Shown here one piece after another: positions 10,962 to 22,009 of a DNA stretch of 64,000 nt. How positions within the stretch are numbered: position 1 is the stretch's first letter; the number at the start of each line of letters is the position of its first letter. The stretch lies in contig NC_051129.1 in NCBI RefSeq assembly GCF_014839805.1, positions 6,576,920-6,640,919 of the forward strand, read 5' to 3'. Origin of the DNA: Manduca sexta. Lineage: Eukaryota; Arthropoda; Insecta; Lepidoptera; Sphingidae. The notes beneath the pieces are model-generated. The model did no database searches. It had not been told where the DNA came from and saw nothing but the letters and a program-made list of their open reading frames with translations. The position numbers and the translations under genes are program-made.

Positions 10962-12623
10962 TCATCCACCCCAACACAAGGCGCTGAATGTTGAAAGATG
11001 AACATTCGAAGAAAATGTGATGTAGTGATTGAATTTTTGACAATATTCGCAATAGGGAGAATTAGCCATTTTAATACGATGAAGATGACAATTTAATCTA
11101 TAATGACCGAAACGCATACGACAAATAATTGAATAAAATTTTCTATTGATAAAATTATTTTTCTTGCAAAACCAAGGAGTGGAGTTTATTTGGACATCCA
11201 TACTAGCAAACCAGTTTCCTTTTATTTTCATGAGCTGTGTGTATTGATATGAATGTCTCCCCCATGCTTGACACATACGCTGGTTTAAGAAACTAACAGC
11301 TTCTGTGTGTGGTATGGATACAGTCATATCAATATTGGAATTAGGAATTAATTCTTGTAACTCAACAATTTTTTTGGCCAGGTAATCTGCCCTTTCATTT
11401 CCTGTGACGCCAATAGGTGAAGGAACCCAAACAAAACGAACTACTATATCCAATTTGGACAGTTCGACCCATAGTTCTTTTATTAAATAGATGACATAAT
11501 TAGTGTTAGCATGAAATTGATTATTTGCAAGGTTTTCTAACACACCCCGCTATCACTAACTATTATCCATTTAGTATGGTCAGAATTAAATTTTTTTATG
11601 TGTTTTAAAGCACTGAAAATGGCGACAGCTTCAGCTGTGAAGATACTAGCAGCTTTATCAATTTTTTTACCGATGCCTATATTTGATGAGGGCTCATATA
11701 TGGCAAAAGACACAGCCCTATCATTTTTGGAGCCATCAGTATATATAAATTTATGGTCTGAAAATTTTAAAAGCATATTGTTTACTTCTTCTATTGAGGG
11801 CAGGTCCTTTTTTTGATTTAAAATTATATCAATAGATTAATAAATTACGTGTGTCATTTAAAGTTTTAACCAGAATATTAAAAAAAATTTCAGACATATT
11901 TTGATACCTGAACTCAGCTTCTTTTCTGTTTTTAATAGCTTCAGTATATTCTTTATCCCACCATGGTGGGGAAGGGAGTCTGTTAAAGCTATTTGTTAGA
12001 GATAAATATTACATCAGCAGTATCTAATAAAGTTTTAGTAAAAGTTTCAACATTTATAAGAAACCCTGGAGTTTGAGACAAAGAATTTATCTTTTGTTCA
12101 ACCAAAGACTTAAATAATACCTATTTATTAGAATCTAATCTATACTTTAATCGAGGAGATTTAGTTTGTGGGACATTAAAACGAAATTTGTTATAAGGAA
12201 ATGAGATCAAAATTAGGTAATGATCACTGTCATATGTAGATGACAAAGTTTGCCAATTAACAATAGAAGCCAGATCAGGAGTGCAAATGGATAAATTTAC
12301 AACACTTACGCCCGAATACTCAAACGCTACTTAAATATTTAAGATGGCCTCACGGATTTAAGCATTCGTTATCTTTGAAATTGGTATACTGAAACGTCAC
12401 TTATTTCCTAACCTTAAATTTAAGGCGACGAAGGCTTGAGGTCCGCTTATTGATTCAAACGGTATTCACAAACCCTGCTTAAAGTTTGACAGCTATTTAA
12501 GGCCGCCTTATATGGCTGTTAATTGAGATTAATTTGAGAGTGCTTGCGACTACTCTCAAATCTTTACGCTAAAATATTTATTGTTGTGTTAGTAGTTATT
12601 ATATTCTCTTTTGATTTAATAAA

Positions 12624-12776
12624 ATGTCTTTTTCTTCACTATCATCACTGTCTGAAGAAGAATATAGTGCCAATCGAAGAAATCGAGAGAAATTAGACAC
12701 TTTCGAAGAGTACAGTGATGATGAATTTAAAGATTCCGACTCAGCAAGAAAACAGTTCTTCATTTATGTTTATTAA
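12624..12776 (+). pseudogene. Truncated Harbinger transposase N-terminus
   Basis: A 50-codon frame with a good ATG encodes a Ser/Glu-rich start followed by FEEYSDDEFKDSDSARKQF. This resembles the acidic FE-Y-D-D-E-F start seen in insect Harbinger transposases, but the RFRLSK helix and all catalytic residues are absent. The frame stops where the sequence changes character, consistent with an internal deletion that made the element non-autonomous. Confidence 0.5.
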
Positions 12777-12990
12777 TTCAGGAATTGTCCTAAATTATGC
12801 TTTTAATTCAGGAATTGTCATTTCAGGAATGTTCATTCATCATATTGATTTAAACTGGATATTGATCCAGCCTAGCCGGTCATAAAAAAGAAATACCAGA
12901 TATTTATTGCTCTTCGTTTCTTTTGCCACAGGCCCCTATCAAAGGGTCATCTGGGATATTTTCATATGTAGTAACCTACGTACATCATGG

Positions 12991-13604
12991 TGTACTCATA
13001 TCATGGAACTAGTTGCGCCTGTGCTTATATCATGGAACTTAGTTTGTGCTCTCTGCCTACCCCCTTCTAGGATGATTAGCTTTATTATGTGTATATGTAA
13101 CAGTTTTAAGGGAAATAAATTTTATTGAAAGTCTGAACATGTCTGAATGAAGAAATAATTATTAGAGAAGCAAGAAGAAACTGTATTGTAATTATTATAT
13201 TTTTAATTGTAATTCTTATATATCAGAGATATAAACATTACATTACAGACATTTTGCAACACATAGTACATATATATAGATATGAGTACAATATGGTAGA
13301 TCATATTGTACTCATATCATGGAACTAGTTGTGCCTGCGTTCATATCATGGAACTAGTTGTGCCTCTGCCTACCCCTTCTAGGATGATTAGTATGTGTGT
13401 ATGTAACAATTTTAAGGGAAATTAATTTTATTGAAAGTCTGAACATGTGTGAATGAAGAAATAATTATTAGAGAAGCAAGAAGAAACTTTATTGTAATTA
13501 TTATATTTTTTAATTGTAATTTTTTGTTTGTTTTTATTCTTATATATCAGACATATAAAATTTCATTACAGACACTTTGCTACATATAGTACATATATAT
13601 AGAT
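12991..13604 (+). repeat. Tandem duplication of ~300 bp inside the Harbinger element
   Basis: Unit 1 (12991-13284) and unit 2 (13307-13604) share TGTACTCATATCATGG, the CTACCCCTTCTAGGATGATTAG block, GAAGTCTGAACATG style text and the terminal ACATATATATAGAT, with scattered substitutions and short insertions. Open frames over it are incidental. Confidence 0.8.
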
Positions 13605-15232
13605 GCCTGCAGAAGTCTATTTCTTGAATAAATTATTGATTAATTGATTGATTATATATATCACACAAGAGAACCCACGGCCTCTCACTTCACAGCCGGC
13701 TACTCGCCCACAGCTCACTGCCTGTGTTCCTCACGGGAGCTGCCAATAAAACAAATATATTTTTAAAAATTATTTAACAAAAAAAAATACATTATCAGCC
13801 ACATGATATCTATTGCTAAACAAAGGCCTCCCGCAAAAATTTCCAGATTGAATGTCGGAAGCAGCCCGCATCGAGCAATGCCCTTTTTTCTTAATTAAGT
13901 CGATGGTCCTCCAAATAAATCCAATACTTACTTTTTTCACTATATCCAGCAGTTCTTGTTTTTCTATTTACGTATAATGTCAACCCCTTTTTGGGTTTTG
14001 TTATTTGAAGACTCCGTTCATAATTTATATACTTAATTACAAAATAGAAACTTCTGTGGTAAGACACGAAATAAGAATTATGAATATTGTTAACAAAGAG
14101 AATATAATCACTTCCAGAGACCAATAAACTTCATCAATAAAAATCACTTCGATTTAATTGTTGACGAAAATTTGACAGATACAGAAGTTTTTTTTCTAAA
14201 GTGGCTAATGTCAATAGTGATCATGCTGCCAAATGGCAAGTATAAATAAGTTGGAATGTATTTACTACATCAATGTTGAGAATTTAATAATTAAAAATCA
14301 TTTTTAATTAAACTGCGTATTACGTTATTTGATTTTTCTTATGTTTCATAAATTATGCTGCGTGAAACGACACATAAATATCATTTTATTAAAATTATGT
14401 AAACGAAAACCAACTTTTTATAATCTATAGCAAATTAACTGCTCCTCAACTGAGTTTTCCAAAATCTTTTAATGTACGTTTGAGAATGCCATTTAAATTA
14501 AGTAGCCTGTTAAATTTAAGTAGGCCTCAGACAAGTTGGTTGGTTGAGTAGCGTTTCAGTATTCGGGCGTTACACTTTCATTGGGAGGTGTGAGACGAGT
14601 AGGAAACCGCATTTAATATGGATAAATTATGTAAATGTATAATGTTGAGAACATCTTCACCATTAGCATTTTTGATAAAGAACTTCCCCATGATCTGTGA
14701 TGAGTTGGAAGTCTCCAAACGAACATAAAAGGGTTTAGGAATAAGGTTTAAAAATATTGTTAATTTCATTGAAAATTATTAAAGAGGGTGTGGAACATAA
14801 ATCGAAACAAATGTAATATTATTAACTTCAACACAGATTATAGAAAAAATCACTTAGAAATGATTAGGAATTTAAGTATATTTCTTAAATGAGTATTTTT
14901 GCAACTAAGATCGCTACACCACCATAGCCATCTTGTCTATCTTCTTATACAAGAAAATTTAGGATTCTAAAATTATAATGGGGTTTCAACCATATTTGGA
15001 AAGAGTAACTATAATTGGACTATATTTATTAACAAGATATATTAGATCACTCTTCTTTTTATCATTTATACCCGACAATTCCATTGATTATATTTGTTAT
15101 CCATTATTTAAATGATTTATTGTGGTTTCAAGTATATGTGTGCAACGTTGGACGGTATAAAAATATTATTTTGTGAGAGAAAACATTTAACACTGTTATA
15201 ATTTCGTAATAGACACTTGAGGAACATTATTT

Positions 15233-15732
15233 NNNNNNNNNNNNNNNNNNNNNNNNNNNNNNNNNNNNNNNNNNNNNNNNNNNNNNNNNNNNNNNNNNNN
15301 NNNNNNNNNNNNNNNNNNNNNNNNNNNNNNNNNNNNNNNNNNNNNNNNNNNNNNNNNNNNNNNNNNNNNNNNNNNNNNNNNNNNNNNNNNNNNNNNNNNN
15401 NNNNNNNNNNNNNNNNNNNNNNNNNNNNNNNNNNNNNNNNNNNNNNNNNNNNNNNNNNNNNNNNNNNNNNNNNNNNNNNNNNNNNNNNNNNNNNNNNNNN
15501 NNNNNNNNNNNNNNNNNNNNNNNNNNNNNNNNNNNNNNNNNNNNNNNNNNNNNNNNNNNNNNNNNNNNNNNNNNNNNNNNNNNNNNNNNNNNNNNNNNNN
15601 NNNNNNNNNNNNNNNNNNNNNNNNNNNNNNNNNNNNNNNNNNNNNNNNNNNNNNNNNNNNNNNNNNNNNNNNNNNNNNNNNNNNNNNNNNNNNNNNNNNN
15701 NNNNNNNNNNNNNNNNNNNNNNNNNNNNNNNN
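15233..15732. other. Assembly gap 1 (500 N)
   Basis: Exactly 500 N, a fixed-size scaffold placeholder rather than a measured gap. The sequence right of it is the end of the inverted overlap described at 15733-18576. Confidence 0.99.
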
Positions 15733-18576
15733 TTTGTTATATATAACAATATTAAAAAAATAAGATGAGTGTATTTAAAATAGAGTATAGTATTATTTCA
15801 GAATATAGTTAACTCAAGTAAATAAGAGATATCGAAATGTTAACGATGTAAAATTCTTACCGTTGAGCGATGTTTGGCAGATATTAATTATGATTTTATT
15901 CACGGTATCGTGTTTAATAATAAAAATACGCCGCTGTGCAAAAGACCATAAGCCAAACTACTTATTTCTTGAAAAATATTTACAAAGAATGCTTACATTA
16001 TTTTTTGCAGGACGCCCAAAGTGGACATAAAATTGAGTTTTACATATCTTAACCCCTTAAAACGTTTATTTCATTTGTAGTCTTACTAACCCATTAATTA
16101 TAATAGTTAATATTTACAAAGAAATAGTCAACTATACAACTGTATATAACAATAAAGTTAGAGCATAGTGAACTCACCCGTCATTGCGCCTTGGGACATA
16201 CAGTGTAGGTGTGGAAGGAACGATACTATCGTCGCCATCGTCGCCTCCACTTCCTCCAAGAGACAAAGCACCACTCGCTATAGAAAAATAATGTTTTTTT
16301 ATAAACATGTATTTCTTTGTTAAATATAGAAACTACACATATACAGCTTAAATTAAAATATTATAAAGTAGAAAATAACTGGTTAAAATATGAATATTTC
16401 TTCTTGGTAGTGACGATTTACAATAAAAATATGGCGTAAGACCTTATTTTACAGGTTTGTATAGTTCTAGAAGAAAAATAATATTTTATAAATTGTGTTA
16501 CAGATTCACATCAATCACATAAGTGTTCTCTCAATGATTACATTGATGTGCAAAATTTTCAGGAAAAAATAAAGATGATTATTATAATACACTATTTTTT
16601 TAAATTGGTTATGTATAGTTGTGCATACTGTTATGAAAGTGTAGTTTAGTAGTATTGAAGAATGTTTCTGTGATAAGTCCAGTGCAAGTGAGCATTGCAG
16701 TGAGAGTAAGGTAATAGAGTAGTAGTAGTTAGTGTTACTGACGCTCGGTGCCGCTGCTGATGGCCTCTATCTGCTGGTGCTGGTGGTCGTCGCGCGCGGG
16801 CAGCGCGGGGCGCTCGTCCGGCTCCTCGCCCGACGCGACCGAGCCGCCCGACGCGGCCGAGCCGCCCGACGCCGCCGAGCCGCCCGAGCCGCCTGCCTCC
16901 GGCGACTGAGCTGGCGACTCCTGAAACAGATAACAGTGTCTATTCTTTTTTCTTTAGAACCTAATATTGTGCTCGTCCACCTTAGATTTTTTATAAATAC
17001 ATACAATCCTACCTATACATACAAAACATCCAATCTCAATTGGTTATCTGTAATCTATATTATCAACACATGCATAATATATTCTCATTGGTCCATTCAC
17101 TTTATATGACTTTATAATTCAATATTGTAATAAAAAAAAAATATATTATATACTAACTGGGCGCGTTGTATTCTCTCCGTCGTCACCTTCAATTTCTTCT
17201 TCCTCCTCTCCTCCTTCAACTTCTTGTTCCTCCTCCATGTCTTCATCTTCTTCATTTTCCTACACAATAAAAAATGTTTTGATATACATCAGAACTTGTA
17301 AATAAAGTTGAAAATAAGGACAACTTATTAATTTTGAATAAATTTTGTTGATGAAAGAATAAAAGTGTAAAAATAAATGACACAAGTATAATATAAGTAT
17401 AATAAAGCTCACCCTGTACATAGTTCCAGTGCACCGTTCGTCATCTTCCTCGGAATCGACGACTATCACACCCTCATCATCTTGGTCGCAACGGGAAGAC
17501 GTGGGCACTTGGTACTCTACTTCCACAGACCTTTCAAATCCCTAGAAGGACAAATACAGCCAAGGAAGAGTTACCAAGAAATTTATTGTTGTTGGATCAA
17601 TATTGATGGTATTTTATATTAGGTTGTAAATTAGTGTACCTGTACGCGCGTGCGCTTGGAGGCGAGCGGGCGCGGCTGCAGGCGGCGCTTCGGCGCGCGC
17701 GCGTCCGGCGGCCGCGACGTGCTCACGCCCGCCGCCGTCTGCGACGTGCTCACGCTCGTCGACGCCTGGGACGCCTGCGCCGTCTGCGACGCCGCACCTG
17801 ATGTGGGCGTGCTGCCGACCGTCACTGCACCTACATAGTCCAATATAACAGGTAAGTACATTTACATTTATTGCTTAATCATTATACCATATAAAATTTT
17901 AAATACAAATGGCCAACTCCAAATAAATGTTAAAAGAAGAGCGCATTCGGCAATAACTATCTTATACGTTAATTGGGAAATAGAATTTACTTGAACATTG
18001 TGAGACAGGCAAATTTCAACTGCTAAGTTTTTAAGTAACCATAAGCTTTTACTATTATCATAAAATGACTGCTGCGAGTGAGTGCATACTTGATAAGGGT
18101 GGAGTTGGGATGGAGGGTGCTGATGCTGTTGGCGGCGCGGAGCTAGCCGGCGACACGCCCGCGGTGGCGGAACTGGTTCCAGTAGGTTGTTCAATTCGCG
18201 GCATCACCATTGCTACAGCCTGAAGACAATTTCAAGAACAATTTAAAATTTGTTTATTAAGAATCCCGCTTTTAGGCAGTAAATCGGTTTCGAGGTCCTA
18301 ATATTGGTCTGAATAAAGAAAAAATATATATAACTGACTAGGGACCCGGCCCTGCTTCGTTTGGGTAGCACTATGAATATATCTGTAAGCAATTACTTCT
18401 GATCGTCCAATTGGGGGGTAATGTGACGATTACCTAAATATCATCAAGTCGCTCCAGCCGTTTTGGAATCCACGGAGAACACACAAACATTTGTTATTTT
18501 ATGTAGAAATTCATCTATATGTATTAAATACTAGCTTCCGCCCGCAGCTTCGCCCGCGTGGATTTCGGGTTTCAAA
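15733..18576 (-). repeat. Inverted overlap, copy 1 (contig 2 end)
   Basis: The reverse complement of this 2844-bp block is nearly identical to 52033-54874, in exons and introns alike. It carries Tpr exons 5 to 10. Both copies stop exactly at a scaffold gap on one side. This copy keeps every Tpr exon in frame. Confidence 0.95.
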
Positions 18577-21500
18577 AATGGAGAAGGTGCTCAATTTGTC
18601 GGGATGTTTTTTTAATTTATGGTGGTATGCAGGTGGTCCGATTGTCCGGTCAGGGTCTGATGATGGGATCCTGGTGAAATCGAAGGAACTTTTAACCCTT
18701 AAGGTTGCACTCGAAATGACGGAAGCTTAAAAATGGAGTAACTTCTCCCGTTTTCCCAACATTTTCCATCACTGCTATGCTCCTATTAATTGTAGCGTGA
18801 TGAAAAGTATACTATAACCAGCTCAGGAGTATGAAAAATAATTGTACCAAGTTAAGTTAAAATCCGTCGAGTAGTTTTTGTTTCTATAACGGTTATACAG
18901 ACAGACAGACAAAAATTTTACTAATTGCATTTTTGGCATCAGTATCGATCCCTAATCACCCCCTGATAGTTATTTTTGAAATATATTTCATGTACAGAAT
19001 TGACCTCTCTACAGATTTATTATAAGTATAGATATGCAAAAGTAGCTCAAAAATTGTCCATAACGAAAACATGCATTTTAAAGTAAAACAAAAGAAATAA
19101 TATCGTGAAGCCAACCAAATAACTAATGATATATTAAATTTTGTAACTGTTCAATTTAGTCGGGTCCGCGATATCACTTTTGTTGAGTTTCATAACGCGA
19201 CATTACATTATTATATTCTGTGCTCCAACGCACACTGCTTTGATGTTAGGAACACACCTACATTGCTTAGACAACAGTGAACTTTATACAATAGCAATAA
19301 AGCTCAAATTGACTCTACGTATTAGTTAGAAAACGTTTGTATGGGAAATAGAAAAATGCTGTTTTGAGGATTTTCCCGGCAATTATTCGAATTTTTCTCA
19401 CCTTTTAAACCTTCCCTAGACCTCCACGAATAATTCAAGACCAAGATAAGATAAATCCGTTCAGCCGTTCTCGAGTTTTAGCGAGACTAACGAACAGCAA
19501 TTCATTTTTATATATATAGAAGATAGAAGATGAATAAATAAGTTACCTGCAGTCATTAAACTTTTTTCCATTTAATCTAATAATTGTTTCTCCTAAAACC
19601 TTATCTAAAAAAATATTATAAAGGGCAAAGGTTTGATTTTTAACATATTTGTTTAATTTGCTTGTAATGGATAAAACTGGAAAACAACATACTTTACTGA
19701 TTCCACTAATTTTAGTAATACCTGAGTGCCATAGGCATGTTATGCCAGAAATGGTTAACAACGCAGGCGGGTCCGCGAGCAAAAGTAACTTATAGCATTA
19801 TAACAAGGAACTATTAAAATTTTCCATTTCTCATAACATATTAAGATACATAGGGATTATCTAAGATATTGAATGCTTCTATCGACATAATTTCATAAAT
19901 CACATCTCACTAAATCTGACATAAAGAAGGAAGAAGTGTCTACTATATTTTGTTTCAACAAATTAATATTCTATGTAGATAGTGTAGGTATAATTTTTTA
20001 TTATTTAAAAAGACTACCTGTTGTGGAGCCTGTGAGTGTGATGATGGCTGTGCACTCTCACTTGTACCAGAACTGCCCATTCCGGCTTCACTTGCATCCA
20101 TATCCTAGAAAAGAAAAAAACAATGATAATCTATACTATTATACAAAGCTGAAGAGTTTTTTGTTTGTTTGAATGCTAATCTCAGGAACTTCTGGTTCAA
20201 TTGAAATTATTTTAGCGTTAGATAGCCCATTTATGGAGGAAGGCTATAGGCTACATTGCTATCCGAACACAACGTTACCCGAGAGCTTCCATTGACAGTG
20301 CTGAGTAAACATGTAAGTAAACATGAGTAAACATAAAGTTATGCAACAAATATGTACGACGGAATTGTTCCCTTTCTAAAAAAGATAAAATCACCCGCCA
20401 CTTCTGTCTGCTTGTCTGAACGCGATAAACTCAAAAACTACTCAACGGATTTCGATGAAATGTGTTACAGAGACAGTTTGAGACACTGGGCAAGACCTAG
20501 ACTATTTTATATCCTAGGGAAATATATAGCGGGATTTCTATCCATCATGGAGCCTTAATCTATACTATTATATAAAGCTGAAGAGTTTGTTTGTTTGTTT
20601 GTTTGTTTGTTCGAACGCGCTAATCTCAGGAACTACCAGTCCAAACTGAAAAATTCTTTTTGCGTTGGATAGCCCTTGGTTCGTGGAGTGCTATAGGCTA
20701 TATATCATCACGCTATACCGAATAGGAGCGGAGCAGTAATGGCCAATCTCAGGAAATACCGATTCAAACTGAAAAATTCTTTTTGCGTTGGATAGCCCTT
20801 TGTTCGTGGAGTACTATAGGCTATATATCATCACGCTATACCCAATAGGAGCGAAGCAGTAATGGCCAATCTCAGGAAATACCCATCCAAACTGAAAAAT
20901 TCTTTTTGCGTTGGATAGTCCTTTATTCGTGGAGTGCTATAGGCTATATATCATCACGCTATACCGAATAGGAGCGGAGCAGTAATGGCCAATCTCAGGA
21001 AATACCGATCCAAACTGAAAAATTCTTTTTGCGTTGGATAGCCCTTTATTCGTGGAGTGCTATAGGCTATATATCATCACGCTATACCGAATAGGAGCGG
21101 AGCAGTAATGGCTCATCTCAGGAAATACCGGTCCAAACTGAATTTTTTTTTTGCGTTGAATAGCCCTTTGTTCGTGGAGTGCTATAGGCTATATATATAT
21201 CATCACGCTATACTCATTAGGAGCGGAGCAATAATGGCTAATCTCAGGAACTACCGGCCCAAACTGAAAAAATATTTTTGCGTTGGATAGCCCTTTGTTT
21301 GTGGAGTGCTCTTAGTTATATATCATCACGCTATGACCAATAGGAGCGGAGCAGTAATGAAACATGTTGCAAAAACGGGGACAATTTATTAGTTTTGAGA
21401 GCGTCCGTTGCGTGCGCTGCGTAAACGGTTAAAGTTATGTAACAATGATGTATGACGGGATTGTTCCTCTTAAAAAGTTCTAAAAAATATATTATAAAAC

Positions 21501-22009
21501 AAAGTCCCCTGCTGCATCCGTCTGCCTAAACGTGTTAAACTCAAAAACTACCCAACGTATTAAGATGAAATTTGGTATGGAGACAGTATGAGACCCTGGG
21601 AAGAACATAGGCTCCCGGGAAACTACTACTTTTATAACGGAAAACTTAAGCCTGAAAAACTTTATAACGCGGGCGGAGCCGCGGGCAAAAGCTAGTTATA
21701 TAATACCGCTATTGTTCATGTTCTAAATAGATAATCTCATGCTCTAAAATTATATATTATAAAATTGTATATTATAAAATATAAAAAATGGTATTAATTC
21801 AAATAAGAATAATACCTGTGTTGATTCCGGCGGTGCTGTCGAAGCTGCTAAAGTGGCTCGTGTCAACGGGCGCGAAGAGGAGGCTGGCATGTACTCTGTC
21901 GTGTGCGCATCGTGCGGTGCTGTGGGGCCCACCTGCGCCATGGGGCGTATCGAGGCCAAAGGAGTCTCCCCTCCACGTCGGCTGGCTGTAACGCTTTGCT
22001 GGGCTACAC
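16178..22009 (-). CDS. Tpr: Tpr exons 3-10, unstructured acidic tail
   Basis: Exon 3 encodes TPLASIRPMAQVGP, a motif shared with other Tpr proteins. Exon 4 is Ser/Gln-rich. Exon 6 ends in a strongly basic PKRRLQPRPLASKRTR, a likely nuclear localisation signal. Exon 7 has DEGVIVVDSEEDDE, exon 8 is nearly all Glu/Asp, exon 9 is GGSAAS repeats, and exon 10 holds the SIVPSTPTLYVPRR block. Introns here contain Helitrons (18531-19032, 20130-21695) and an RTE-like tail, but no exon is interrupted. Confidence 0.85.

Larger units (their letters stand above)
12309..14569 (+). mobile_element. Harbinger-type DNA transposon, non-autonomous, TTA target duplication
   Basis: The left end starts CGCCCGAATACTCAAACGC and the reverse complement of the right end starts CGCCCGAATACTGAAACGC, giving about 25 bp of inverted repeat with two mismatches. 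TTA flanks both sides (12306-12308, 14570-14572), as in PIF/Harbinger elements. If the element plus one TTA is removed, the endonuclease frame of the surrounding retrotransposon continues without a break on the minus strand. The interior carries a 50-codon N-terminal fragment like a Harbinger transposase and a duplicated 300-bp block, but no nuclease domain. Confidence 0.82.
10962..15110 (-). mobile_element. Dead non-LTR retrotransposon (endonuclease + RNase H remains), split by an insertion
   Basis: Read on the minus strand from about 15000 down. Endonuclease blocks come first: REDRQDGYGGVAILV near 14900-14950, a VSIYVP block near 14800, and NGEDVLNIIHLHNL near 14640. These continue below the insertion with CTPDLASIVNW and SDHYLI near 12220-12290. 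A linker with KEYTEAIKNRKEAEFRY sits near 11880-11950. RNase H follows at 11537-11776 (YTDGSK, TAEAVAIFSAL) and 10962-11543 (GVTGNERADYLAKK), with a frame change between them. The reverse transcriptase domain is missing: the linker runs into RNase H within about 60 bases. This layout is that of Jockey, I or R1-like elements; the exact clade is not resolved. Multiple stops show it is inactive. Confidence 0.78.

Noticed and set aside
15117..15768. Open frames spanning gap 1
   Set aside because: Almost entirely N; same for the frames at 51489-52050.
16732..17109. Arg/Ala-rich open frames opposite Tpr exon 9 (also 53576-53872, 56115-56442, 62478-62765)
   Set aside because: Antisense or shifted images of GC-rich repeats in real exons.
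20621..21360. CRISPR-like array
   Set aside because: Units are 123 bp head to tail with no spacers; it is a Helitron minisatellite in a eukaryotic intron.
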